Below, one piece after another: positions 1-7,913 of a stretch of 64,000 bases of DNA. Positions within the stretch are counted from its first letter, which is position 1; every line of letters starts with the position of its first letter. The position numbers were made by a program, and so were the translations under genes. Origin of the DNA: Methylobacterium sp. R2-1 (GTDB lineage: Bacteria; Pseudomonadota; Alphaproteobacteria; Rhizobiales; Beijerinckiaceae); contig NZ_JACHWM010000019.1 in NCBI RefSeq assembly GCF_014191355.1, positions 1-64,000 of the forward strand, written 5' to 3'. The notes under the pieces are model-generated. The model saw nothing but the letters and a program-made list of their open reading frames with translations, was not told the origin of the DNA and ran no database searches.

Positions 1-222
1 GTCGCTGTGATCGAGAATCTTGCAATCGGATTTCGGACCGAAGATCGGGTGCGGCTCCGGCATCCGTAGGCCCCGCCCGATGATCTGCACGAACACTCGG
101 GTCTCTACGATAAGACGAGCAAGGCCGGTGCGAAGCGACTTGCTGCGCACCGCGATCCTACTGGCGCGGGTATAGAAGGCTTGAGCGGCCAGGGTGCCGA
201 GCCCTTTGGCAGCCTTCGAGCG
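1..222 (-). pseudogene. C-terminal fragment of a superfamily 2 (DEAD/DEAH) helicase, runs off the left edge
   Basis: A minus-strand frame is open from the window edge to a TGA at 223-225 (74 codons) and has no convincing start. It reads VFVQIIGRGLR, which matches helicase motif VI (Q-x-x-G-R-G-x-R), and then KSDCKILDHSD, a block seen after motif VI in phage- and plasmid-type SF2 helicases. Motifs I to V are missing upstream because of the stop, so the gene has lost its 5' end or is frameshifted. The remainder lies outside the window. Family assignment rests on motif VI and the following block only. Confidence 0.6.
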
Positions 223-274
223 TCAGCTAAGAAGTGCCTGAGAGGGTGAGCTGAGAGACACGAGACAACACGAG

Positions 275-511
275 ATGGGAACGTACCGGCTGCATCGTGG
301 GTGGCGTGAGCCCAATGGGCTTGTAACGGATCACGCCACGTCCGATCAGACGATCACGGCACCGACTGCCTACGAAGCTATGGCTGTCGCCCTTGCCGAT
401 GGCGACTTCATGGTCACCGAGGACACCAATCTGGCGTGGCTTACAGACGAGCAGGGCACTATGGTCTGGTCCTTGAGGCTGGGCGATGAAGACGTGGCTC
501 CCAGAGTATGA
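275..511 (+). CDS. small conserved-type hypothetical protein (78 aa)
   Basis: This short soluble protein has no signal peptide or membrane segment. It contains TAYEAMAVALADGDF, a helix rich in Ala with spaced acidic residues, then AWLTDEQGTMVWSLRL, which looks like two short strands. It resembles the many 60-90 residue proteins of unknown role in Methylobacterium genomes, and other genes of this general shape occur at 782-1045 and 14769-14981. The ATG is preceded by a weak purine stretch. The function is unknown, and calling it real rests on protein-like composition rather than a recognised domain. Confidence 0.5.
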   Translation: MGTYRLHRGWREPNGLVTDHATSDQTITAPTAYEAMAVALADGDFMVTEDTNLAWLTDEQGTMVWSLRLGDEDVAPRV

Positions 512-781
512 CGCGTCGAGTTGCTTTGCGCACGAGCACCGTGATCCTGCTGCCATGGGTCTAGAAGGTGTGAGCACTTGCAAGTGGCTTCAGGCTGATG
601 CTTCGTGATTACCTTTTGAGCGCTGTCCGATCCGCAGCGTAGCAAGTCGCGGCATGCTCCTCGGGCGTGTCAGGGGCAGAGCATGTTGGAAGCCAAAAGG
701 CGTCGGAGATCTATCCGACGGTCCCGCAGGAGATGGAGCCGAGCGAGGCGAACTGGGACGAGCGGTTGCCGCGTTGCGATT

Positions 782-1045
782 TCAACCGGCCGTTGCCTGA
801 GATGGCTCAGGGCCGAAATGCGCAATAAACCGGAGGCCGTCCCATAGGTCGATGCCGGCGTCTCGTACCATCGCTGCAGCAAGTGACAACGCTTCATCGT
901 CACTGCGGGCGCTCAGAGGTGCACTCACCAAGACACGCCCGCCCTCGGTCAGCGTAAGCGTGCGATAGGCGGTCGGCGCGTCAGGATCGAGGATTCGATA
1001 AACAATCGTTATCGCTGTGCTCCTACTCCGCACAGGCGGGAGCAC
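782..1045 (-). CDS. small hypothetical protein (87 aa)
   Basis: The protein has an N-terminal beta-like stretch (ITIVYRILDPDAP), a second one (TLTEGGRVLVSAPL), then an amphipathic helix (SDDEALSLAAAMVRDAG) and IDLWDGLRFIAHF. The probable start is GTG at 1043-1045, with GAGAGAG a few bases upstream. No signal peptide or known domain is visible. The pattern of strands followed by an E-A-L/A helix and an I-D/V-D strand is shared loosely with the small proteins at 275, 5830 and 14769. The function is unknown. Confidence 0.55.
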   Translation of the reverse strand: MLPPVRSRSTAITIVYRILDPDAPTAYRTLTLTEGGRVLVSAPLSARSDDEALSLAAAMVRDAGIDLWDGLRFIAHFGPEPSQATAG

Positions 1046-1267
1046 TCATCTCTCTCAGCCGCTGGCGCCCGCGATTCGTTGCCAGCAATAGCCCGAGCAT
1101 ATGCGCTCGACACTTGCGCGCAACCGTGCAGCCCGTGGGCGATGATCTGCACCGCCCACAGCCTTCCGAAGCTAGCACAGCCTGGCAGTTGAGCCCTTTG
1201 ATCCGCATCGACTGATCATGTCTAGCTGGTCCATCTTGGTCTTCAGACCCGTCTTACCTGCGGGCTG

Positions 1268-1885
1268 CTAGCTGATCGGACAGCGGCCTCGGCCTGTGTA
1301 AACGTATGGCCTGCCGGCGAAATTATAACATACCTTTCCCGTCCCAAGCCCGCCACCGTACCCGCCTGGTCCGTAGCCGCCTCCGCCGTAATCAGCAGGC
1401 CGATACACTCCACCGCCAGGGCGACCTTGGCTACCGCCGTAGCCTCCACCCTCATTCCAGCCGCCCGGCCGACCTCCCCCACCAGGACGACCTCCGCCAC
1501 CGTAGCCTCCACCCTCATTCCAATTCCCGGGACGACCTCCACCGCCGTAACCGCCGCCCTCATTCCAGCCACCCGGGCGACCTCCACCACCGGGACGACC
1601 TCCGCCGCCGTAGCCGCCACTCTCACTCCAGCCTCCGGGACGACCTCCACCGCTCTCATTCCAGCCGCCTGGACGACCTCCGCCTCCGCCGCCGTAGCCG
1701 CCGCCCTCATTCCAGCTGCCGGGCCGGCCTCCGCCGCCAGGACGTCCTTGGCTGCCAGGCTTGCTGCCGACGCTTGGCGTTCCGCCATAGCCGCCGCCCC
1801 ATTCAGCATGCGCTGAGACAGCAAGTCCGAACATCGCTGCGCCGAACAGTAAGGCGCCCGCGCAAGATCTTGTATGTGTGCGCAT
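1268..1885 (-). CDS. secreted glycine-rich repeat protein (205 aa)
   Basis: Residues 1-27 form a Sec signal peptide with a cleavage site after AHA. The mature part to about residue 165 is low-complexity, built from imperfect copies of RPGGWNEGGGYGGGG and shorter GGGRPGG units. A non-repetitive tail follows with KVCYNFAGRPYVYTGRGRCPIS-like spacing, in which two Cys could form a disulfide. The protein is probably exported to the periplasm or surface and disordered. The repeat also keeps other frames open (for example plus strand 1306-1911), which are shadows. The role is unknown; structural, adhesive or envelope-stress roles are possible but unsupported. Confidence 0.75.
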   Translation of the reverse strand: MRTHTRSCAGALLFGAAMFGLAVSAHAEWGGGYGGTPSVGSKPGSQGRPGGGGRPGSWNEGGGYGGGGGGRPGGWNESGGGRPGGWSESGGYGGGGRPGGGGRPGGWNEGGGYGGGGRPGNWNEGGGYGGGGRPGGGGRPGGWNEGGGYGGSQGRPGGGVYRPADYGGGGYGPGGYGGGLGTGKVCYNFAGRPYVYTGRGRCPIS

Positions 1886-2360
1886 TGCGTCCGCTCCTCT
1901 GTGAGGTTTAGCCCCCAGGCGACAGAGTGCGTGTTCTTATCTGCCTAGAATTGAATCGGCATCATGGATCGGTTAGCACAAATCAAATCTTGAGTATAGA
2001 GACACGGCACATCCATGCAATCAGCATCAAAAGATCTATCAGATTTTCTTCCCAAGGATCAGAAAACATTCTGAATTGTTGTTCTGCGTGCAGATACGAA
2101 TGGTGCTTCCGATAGTACCAGCTGAAGGTCTGGAAGCGGCGTACCGCAGAACACATCGCATGCGAACTCGTGATTCCGAGCAGACATTTGAGCCGCCGTC
2201 GCTCAAGGACCGCTTAGCGTGGATAGCGGTCGCACGTTGATTGCGAGTTCAACGTCTGGATTGCAGGTTGAAGCAGACGATACGGCAGTTCAACCCGCCC
2301 CTAACAATCCGAAAACCGCGAGATAGGACAGCCAGGATGGTTGGCCCCGTACGGGCCATG
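1886..2360. other. intergenic region without a convincing gene
   Basis: This stretch is less GC-rich than its surroundings, especially 1970-2080. It should hold the promoter of the minus-strand glycine-rich gene. A 62-codon plus-strand frame (1927-2115) has no protein-like features and no RBS. I see no repeat or RNA gene in it. Confidence 0.4.
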
Positions 2361-3779
2361 TCATTGGCTGAGCAACAGCCGTCCTGAGATCGGGCCAAGG
2401 CCCTTCGGCACCGGCACACTCGTGTTGTTGTAGTTGGCATTGAGATAAAGATTTGGCCCCTCAAACAAGCTGATCTGCTGCGCCACGACGACAGTGTAGG
2501 CGGATTGGTCAGCCACCGGTCGAGAGGAGTCGATAACGAGCCGCCCACTCGGCAGGTAGATCGTGCCAAGCATGGTCCGCGCGTTGTCGCTGATGATGCG
2601 ATAGGTACGCATCGGCTTTGTGGCCGCCAGCGGTGGCGGCGGTGGAGGCAGCTTTCCGCCATCGGGCGTGGTGACGAGATCACTCGGATCAACGGGATCA
2701 CTGACCGAGCGATCCTCCATCAGCAGCAGCCCAGCCATCACCCCCGAGACTGGGGCCGTCAGGCTGACGGTCGTAAGCTTGTCGAAGACGAGGCCGCCCT
2801 TATCGCCGGTGAAGTAGAATCCCACATCAGTGCCCGTCAGGGTCGCCTTCCCGTCCACGACGAGGGGCCCATCCTTCATCACGTAGACACCCGGCCGTAG
2901 GGTCACGACCGCATCCTTGGTGATGTGCAAGCCGCCGCAGTAGGTGCCAGGATTGAGCGGGGTCGTGAAATCGATCCGGTTTTCTTTCAGAGCGGGCCCG
3001 CCGAGTGGACCCTGCGGGCCGGGCGAAGTAGGAAGCGTCATGCAGTCCCCCACGGACGGCGCGGAGCGGTCTGCAAGAGGATCCTTAATGGCTGGGCACC
3101 CGGTCTGGGGATTAGGTGTGAAGTTGGCGCGATCGTTCCTGAAGCCGCCGGCCGAGCAGATGGTCTGTGCTATGGCTTTGGAGCTGTCCTTGCCAGTCAT
3201 GCCGTTGGGGCTGCTGGAGTTAGAGTACAGCGCACAGTCGTAGGCCGTGACCTGGGCACTCTTCTCCAGGTTGAACGCTCCTTTGGCGGCAGGATCGAGC
3301 GCGAGCATGCACAGGCGCATCTTGCCGACAACGCTGGCCTTGGCCTTGGCCGAAACTTTCTGTGACGACATGCCGACGAATGGCCCGAACGTAAGCTGGA
3401 TGGTCTGCTCGACCATCGCTGTCACGCTGGTTTTGTCGCTCGCAACGTCAACCTGGATTGTGACAGGATTTTTGGCGGCGTCCTTGATCTCGGCCTGTAT
3501 GGTTTGAGTGGTCAGGCCGACGATCGAGGCCGTGTTGGACACGACGAGTTTGAGGGCATTGCCACCTGCCATCACACCGGTATCGGCCGCCTGCTGGATG
3601 TGACCCTGGGCCGAGACCAGCCGGGCATAGTCCATCGCCCCACCCACAAGTCCGATCAGGGTCGTTGTGGCGAGCGCGACGATGACGGTGACGGTGCCAC
3701 CGCTATCCCGATGAAAGGCGCTGGCCATGCGGTTCGATCGCGCCAGTCCGCTCCACAGACGTCCGAAGCCGTAAACCAA
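2361..3779 (-). CDS. TadE/TadG-like pilus-assembly family protein (472 aa)
   Basis: Residues 24-70 match the TadE/G N-terminal module: a basic segment and GG, one membrane helix (about 29-48), then MDYARLVSAQGHIQQAADTG, where the acidic and Gln/Ala pattern is typical of the family. Residues 90-150 are a beta-rich segment. The rest (GTYCGGLHITKDA, LRPGVYVMKDGPLVV) resembles the repetitive beta region of Tad-associated proteins. There is no von Willebrand MIDAS motif. The family acts at the inner membrane in Flp pilus assembly, but no other tad or flp gene is present here. The start is TTG at 3779 or ATG at 3728. Confidence 0.75.
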   Translation of the reverse strand: MVYGFGRLWSGLARSNRMASAFHRDSGGTVTVIVALATTTLIGLVGGAMDYARLVSAQGHIQQAADTGVMAGGNALKLVVSNTASIVGLTTQTIQAEIKDAAKNPVTIQVDVASDKTSVTAMVEQTIQLTFGPFVGMSSQKVSAKAKASVVGKMRLCMLALDPAAKGAFNLEKSAQVTAYDCALYSNSSSPNGMTGKDSSKAIAQTICSAGGFRNDRANFTPNPQTGCPAIKDPLADRSAPSVGDCMTLPTSPGPQGPLGGPALKENRIDFTTPLNPGTYCGGLHITKDAVVTLRPGVYVMKDGPLVVDGKATLTGTDVGFYFTGDKGGLVFDKLTTVSLTAPVSGVMAGLLLMEDRSVSDPVDPSDLVTTPDGGKLPPPPPPLAATKPMRTYRIISDNARTMLGTIYLPSGRLVIDSSRPVADQSAYTVVVAQQISLFEGPNLYLNANYNNTSVPVPKGLGPISGRLLLSQ

Positions 3780-4093
3780 GATGACCTGCCAAGTGCCTTC
3801 TCTTCAGCTTCGTTCTAGCATCAGCAAATTAACAGAATACCCACAGTTCTCTGTTGCCCGGGCTCCCACGATTTAAGCGTTGGCAACCAACCTAAGTTGG
3901 GCATTTCCACAGCTAGCGCTGTTTGACGCACGATTTGCTTGCGGCGCCGGATGTAATGGGCGGACATGGCCGCCGCTCCTCGACGCCCTCTGATTTGCCG
4001 TCAACGGGCGGTTTCGCAGGTCGACACAAGCGTCCGCTACGCCATCCAACTCCTTGGCTGCCGCTGCGTTGAGAGCGTAGGGCTGCTCGGGGT
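3780..4093. other. intergenic region upstream of the TadG-like gene
   Basis: The region holds the 5' leader of the minus-strand TadG-like gene. A 68-codon minus-strand frame at 3913-4119 overlaps the UmuC remnant and has no supporting feature. GTTGGcaaCCAAC near 3875-3890 is a short inverted repeat of unclear meaning. Confidence 0.3.
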
Positions 4094-4411
4094 CTAAAGC
4101 GGCTGCCCGCAGAGGTCACCTAAACGGTCGTTTTCCGGACATACAGAGCCGAGCGGCTGCAGGTCTGCTGGGGGTCGAAAACCGAGCCATTCGGAATACG
4201 CGATAGGCAGTTCGTCCACCGGCGTCGTGTAGAGCAGCGTCAGCATCTCGAACTTCGTGGCCCAGGTCCACCGCTGCCGCCCCAGGCCGGCGCGAGCGGG
4301 CACGACGCTACCACGGCCGAATTGGGCGTTGTAGGCGTCCATCGCGCCCATGAGCGGTGTCGAGCGCTCGCGGTCGAGCCATCCCGATTGACGCCAGCCA
4401 TCTCCCTCCAC
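4094..4411 (-). pseudogene. C-terminal remnant (DUF4113-type) of a UmuC-like Y-family DNA polymerase
   Basis: The sequence LMGAMDAYNAQFGRGSV, then W-x-x-K-x-E, then LYTTPVDELPIAY, follows the consensus of the C-terminal domain of UmuC/DNA polymerase V catalytic subunits (L-M-x-x-D-x-x-N-x-R-F/Y-G-R-G-T and S-P-R-Y-T-T-R-x-D-E-L-P). The usual SPRYTTR is changed to TLLYTTP. No polymerase palm, finger or thumb sequence lies upstream, and no umuD is nearby. This is therefore the tail of a plasmid- or phage-type mutasome gene. The GTG at 4411 is only the first possible initiator and is probably not used. Confidence 0.6.
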
Positions 4412-4545
4412 GAAGAGAGTAGTTTGGCCGCCTGCTATTGGGTGAGGCTGCCTGCAAGAAGCTCACGGACCTGTGCGTCGCGTGTGCCGCAGCACGAGCG
4501 TATGATGCAATCTGCGACACCATAGAGCTGCCTGATCAGGGAGTG

Positions 4546-4725
4546 ATGATCATGCGTGCCATCTACGTGTTCCTGCTTGCCTTTGCCCTTGCGACTGGAG
4601 CGTTTTGGGCAACGATGCTCACCAATCCGCCGAAGACGAGAGCGGCCCCTACCGCCATCGCCGACACATGGGTCGTGAAAAAGGATCAGCCCCCAATCGC
4701 GGACGACTACGACCCAGAGTTCTGA
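4546..4725 (+). CDS. small membrane-anchored hypothetical protein (59 aa)
   Basis: The protein starts MIMRAIYVFLLAF, giving one hydrophobic helix at about residues 5-23. A hydrophilic tail follows, ending in the acidic DDYDPEF. Two starts are possible, ATG 4546 or ATG 4552, behind the purine stretch CAGGGAG. The topology suggests a short inner-membrane protein with a periplasmic tail or an uncleaved signal anchor. The longer frame back to 4438 lacks an RBS and antisenses the UmuC remnant. No family is recognised. Confidence 0.5.
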   Translation: MIMRAIYVFLLAFALATGAFWATMLTNPPKTRAAPTAIADTWVVKKDQPPIADDYDPEF

Positions 4726-4795
4726 GTCGACTGATAGAAGCGCTACCGCGCGTGCCGATACAACGAACGGCTTGGGCGTCGTACGCAATCGCTGA

Positions 4796-5064
4796 AGGGC
4801 CACGACGCGAGAAGTACGGATCGGCGCCTCAGCCTTTGATTACTCCCACCTGCTGGTTCGCTACCGTCATGGTGAAGACCAGATCGTTGTCGGCATCGTC
4901 TCGCGCTCGATTTCTGAGGATTCAGGACGCTTATCTCCGCGCCAATCGAGGGGCAGACGACAGCAGACAAGGTGCTGGGGCTGCTCGGTGAGAACCCGCT
5001 CTGGCACGAGGCACGCAGGCTGACGGGGATGTGGGCTAAGCTCGATGTTGCGCCGGAACGGTGA
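4796..5064 (+). pseudogene. frameshifted small ORF remnant
   Basis: Frame one (from 4796) reads GASAFDYSHLLVRYRHGEDQ and then IVVGIVSRSISEDSG. At about 4915-4925 the protein-like signal moves to another frame that reads LISAPIEGQTTADKVLGLLG, then NPLWHEARRLTGMWAKLDV, and ends in TGA at 5062-5064. Both halves look like genuine protein and neither has a start of its own in the second frame. The simplest reading is a decayed gene of about 85-90 codons with one indel. No family is recognised. Confidence 0.35.
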
Positions 5065-5188
5065 CGCGCGATCATCCCAGCCTGTCCGCCGAACCGCGCA
5101 GCTTGCTCCTTCGTCCAACGGCTCGACCAAAGCGAGGCCACACAGTCATGTGACTCGCATTCGACACCAGTTTCGGCATCTAAGCAGC

Positions 5189-5402
5189 ATGAAGCTCCTC
5201 GCAGCATACTTCCGAGCGAAATCTACGCTCTGCCGAGAGCTTGCGGATACCTTGGCCGATCGCCGATCCTAGCGACCCGGTCGTGTCGAAGCTCCGGTGC
5301 GTGGCTGACGAATTCGGCCAGAACGCTGGCGCTCTCGAGAATCGGCCTGCAAGAGATGCGGCGTCTGACGCCATCCAAGCCAGGGCACTCAACCTCCGTT
5401 GA
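5189..5402 (+). pseudogene. frameshifted small hypothetical gene
   Basis: ATG 5189 begins MKLLAAYFRAKSTLCRELAD and meets TAG at 5270-5272. In the next frame, immediately after, the text continues DPVVSKLRCVADEFGQNAGA to TGA at 5400-5402. Joined, this makes a helical protein of about 70 residues, a style common among short Hyphomicrobiales proteins. A one-base indel at about 5262-5270 explains the break. It lies in the same decaying stretch as the remnants at 4796 and 5484. Confidence 0.4.
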
Positions 5403-5483
5403 TCCGTTCCCGGCCGCGGGAGGAATGAGTGCTGACGCACGGGCAAAGGCAGCCGTGATCGACGCCAGCGCCGACGCCGAGCC

Positions 5484-5600
5484 GTCGAGGTTGAAGCAGC
5501 GGAGGCACGGAAGCTTATCGCAGCGCTCGAGGCTGGCGTGAACGAAGACGAAAATAACTTCGACGTGGCGTTTGAAAAATGGAAGGTAAAAAGGCGCTAG
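5484..5600 (+). pseudogene. small ORF remnant, helical and acidic
   Basis: The frame reads VEVEAAEARKLIAALEAGVN and then EDENNFDVAFEKWK before TAG at 5598-5600. It has no start codon with an RBS, and the upstream frame changes at about 5470-5484. It resembles the C-terminal helix of a short protein whose 5' part has been scrambled. No family is recognised. Confidence 0.3.
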
Positions 5601-5830
5601 CACAGCTGGCAGCGAGCACTGAGCCGCCGCACGACGAGCATCGTAGAGCGGAACCGCTCTCTGCTCATGATAACGCCTGCGCCATCCGTGATCTGAATGT
5701 CAGCGTAGCCTCGATTAGCCCAATCGTCTGCAAGGCACATCGCGCTTGCTGCGAGGCTACGCCTCGCCTCCATATGATGCCCTTGATAATTCGCCGAGAC
5801 GGTGAAGCGAGGTGGTCTTGCTGGAAGCAT
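5597..5830 (-). CDS. small hypothetical protein (77 aa)
   Basis: The sequence has a strand-like N-terminus (RFTVSANYQGHHMEAR), a helix (LAASAMCLADDWANRG) and then YADIQITDGAGVIMSRERFR. The helix followed by G-Y/A-A-D-I/V-x-I/V is the same arrangement as in the protein at 14769-14981. There is no signal peptide or membrane helix. The start is uncertain, with several in-frame candidates near 5830. The function is unknown. Confidence 0.45.
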   Translation of the reverse strand: MLPARPPRFTVSANYQGHHMEARRSLAASAMCLADDWANRGYADIQITDGAGVIMSRERFRSTMLVVRRLSARCQLC

Positions 5831-6119
5831 CTCAAAACCTCACATAATCATGATTGCCTTAGAGGAAGCACGCGTGGCGGCCATCTAATCTGCCCCGCCT
5901 GCGAAGCTGCGAGCGATCGTTCCCAGGAGGACGGCGCCGGGGCGGTGGCCTGCCGGTGCCGGTCCTCCGGCGTACGCGGACGCCTGCGACGGACCGGGGC
6001 TGAACGGCCTGGTGGCAGGCCGAGCGAAATCTGTCGCAGACCCGAAGACTTGATCGACCACGCGCTGCCCCCGATCGGCGGGATCGGCCACTGGCACCTT
6101 TCGTGCACGAACCGATCAC

Positions 6120-6131
6120 GATACCGGTATC
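6120..6131. promoter_or_regulatory. perfect 12-bp palindrome GATACCGGTATC
   Basis: The 12 bases read the same on both strands. The site lies 120 bp upstream of the probable LuxR-type start. It could be half of a composite operator with the 16-bp palindrome at 6157-6172, or chance. Confidence 0.3.
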
Positions 6132-6156
6132 CTGCTGAATATCTTAGGGTTGAGCG

Positions 6157-6172
6157 TCCACCCTAGGGTGGA
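6157..6172. promoter_or_regulatory. perfect 16-bp palindrome, candidate operator of the LuxR-type gene
   Basis: TCCACCCTAGGGTGGA is a perfect dyad about 80 bp upstream of the TTG start at 6251. A related half-site, TTAGGGT, lies at 6144-6150. LuxR-type HTH proteins bind dyads of 16-20 bp, so autoregulation is a reasonable inference. No binding evidence can be obtained from sequence alone. Confidence 0.45.
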
Positions 6173-6250
6173 GGCGGGGCGGTACGGCTTTGGAGTTGTA
6201 GTTCCGCCACAGCCGGCGCGTATCGCTGTCCGTGCTTGTCGGAGGTGATC

Positions 6251-7369
6251 TTGAGTGAACCGGATCCCGCGGACGTATCTGCCGTGATCGCACGGATATA
6301 CGATGCATCTGTCGATCCCAAGCTTTGGCCCAACGCCGTCGAAAGCATCTGTCTATTCGTTGGAGGCAATCAAGCCCTGATGTATTGGCACGACGCGCTT
6401 AAGCCCGAAGTCGACACACTATTCCGGTTCAACGACGACCCATACTATAGCAAGATCTACCAAGAACAATATGCGGCTCTGAACCCGCTCTTCCCTGCAT
6501 TTGCCTTCCAGCCTGTTGGATCCGTCATGTCCGCCAGTGATGTGGTGCCTGATGCGGAGATGGAACAGACACGCTTCCATCGGGAATGGCTGGTGCCACA
6601 GGAGATGACCGATTCCCTCGGGGTGGTCCTTGAGAAGGAAGCGACCCGCGCCGCATTCTTGACGGTTCAGTGGCAGGGGAGGCCGATTGATCAGGCGGCG
6701 CGGCGGAGGATGGCCCTGCTCGCCCCCCACCTCCTGCGGTCAGTCGCGATTGGGCGACTGTTCGTGAGCAGCCGTCGGCGCGAGGCTGCCCTGACCAAGA
6801 CGCTAGACCAAGTTGAGGCTGGCGTGTTTCTCGTCGCCGAATCCGGACGCCTCGTCCTCGCAAATGCGCGCGGTCAGCGCATGATTGAAGATGGGCGCCT
6901 CCTCCGCGATGTCGGCGGGCGCTTACGAGCAACCTCGACCGTGGCGGACCGCGCCATCTTCGACCATCTGCGCACCATGAGTGGACGTGTTGCAGCGCCC
7001 GCCGACGATCATGCGATCCCACTCTCTGACACAATGGACGGCTGCTGGACGGCGACAGTCCTGCCACTCTCTGACGACCGCCTTGGCTCTATGGTCGAGC
7101 CGCGGACCGCGGTCGCGGCCATCTTCGTGCGATCGCCGCTACCGGCAGTCGTCAGCCCGTTGGAGACGCTCGCCAGACGGCACAACCTCACTGCCAGCGA
7201 GATCCGCGTGGTCGAGGCTATGTTGCGCCTGAACGGTCTCGACGCCATCGCCGACGCGGTTGGCATCGCGCGCTCGACCGTGAAGACGCACCTGAATCGC
7301 GTCTATCGGAAATCCGCCACTAAGAACCAGGCCGAACTCATCAGGAAGATCGCTGGATTTAGCACCTAG
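6251..7369 (+). CDS. LuxR-type HTH transcriptional regulator (372 aa)
   Basis: The C-terminal 65 residues are a GerE/LuxR helix-turn-helix: LTASEIRVVEAMLRLNGLDA, then IADAVGIARSTVKTHLNRVYRKSATKNQAEL, with the T-V-K-x-H-L-x-x-V-Y recognition helix. The N-terminal 190 residues are a helical region found in alphaproteobacterial regulators of this size, and residues 195-245 look PAS-like (LVLANARGQRMI). There is no acyl-homoserine-lactone-binding signature and no receiver domain. The start TTG 6251 is chosen over TTG 6236 because GGAGG sits at 6241-6245. A chemoreceptor gene follows 540 bp downstream. Confidence 0.85.
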   Translation: MSEPDPADVSAVIARIYDASVDPKLWPNAVESICLFVGGNQALMYWHDALKPEVDTLFRFNDDPYYSKIYQEQYAALNPLFPAFAFQPVGSVMSASDVVPDAEMEQTRFHREWLVPQEMTDSLGVVLEKEATRAAFLTVQWQGRPIDQAARRRMALLAPHLLRSVAIGRLFVSSRRREAALTKTLDQVEAGVFLVAESGRLVLANARGQRMIEDGRLLRDVGGRLRATSTVADRAIFDHLRTMSGRVAAPADDHAIPLSDTMDGCWTATVLPLSDDRLGSMVEPRTAVAAIFVRSPLPAVVSPLETLARRHNLTASEIRVVEAMLRLNGLDAIADAVGIARSTVKTHLNRVYRKSATKNQAELIRKIAGFST

Positions 7370-7913
7370 GACTAAAACCCGACCAGACCACTGCTACGGA
7401 CACCTCTTATAAATAATAACTCCCTAGCGCACTTTATGCATTTGATTGCGCCGTGCCTGTTATTATCTCAAGCAGCAAGGTGTGATCGAGAGCTTCCAAA
7501 GAGAAGCTCAATCGGATTTTCTTCTGTAAAGCATCGGATGTCTGCCTTGGGGTGGAGAGCGGACCTTCTTCAACGCAACCATAATGAGCTTCTTTTCGGT
7601 CGTAAGCGGGTGATTTCTGACGAACAGCGAATTCAGGCGGCATCCGGATCGCAGACAATATCGCTGCGATCTGCGAGGCCAGTGGCGCAGGACGTGGGAG
7701 CCAGGAGCTCACAATACCGCAACGAGGACGAAAGCAACGACCATAAACAACATACATCAATGAGCAGAGCGTCGATTTTACCAGCCTTGGGTTATTGCCC
7801 CAGAGAAGCCGTTACTCATACTCGAACAATCAGCGAGAGTTAGTCCGCTGGTAACCGTTGGTGAGTGGTATGCCTGTCGGCGCCAGGAAGCGTCACCTTT
7901 TGGCGGACCGTCT
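7370..7913. other. intergenic region without a convincing gene
   Basis: Two overlapping frames on opposite strands (7436-7843 plus, 7434-7760 minus) have no RBS, domain or protein-like composition that I can defend. The base composition is lower in GC than the flanks. The chemoreceptor promoter must lie towards the right end. Confidence 0.35.

Larger units (their letters stand above)
5831..6250. other. intergenic region with two perfect palindromes
   Basis: No convincing gene lies here; overlapping minus-strand frames between 5848 and 6119 are mutually exclusive Arg/Pro-rich shadows. The right part, next to the LuxR-type gene, carries two palindromes described separately and should contain its promoter. 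Confidence 0.35.

Noticed and set aside
1420..1760. Direct repeats resembling a CRISPR array
   Set aside because: The repeats are in-frame coding units of unequal length inside a protein gene, with no uniform spacers and no cas genes.
1306..1911. 201-codon plus-strand Arg/His-rich frame
   Set aside because: It is antisense of the glycine-rich repeat gene; the repeat keeps several frames open.
7436..7843. 135-codon plus-strand frame before the chemoreceptor
   Set aside because: No RBS or domain and no bias expected of a gene; the opposite strand has an equally open frame.
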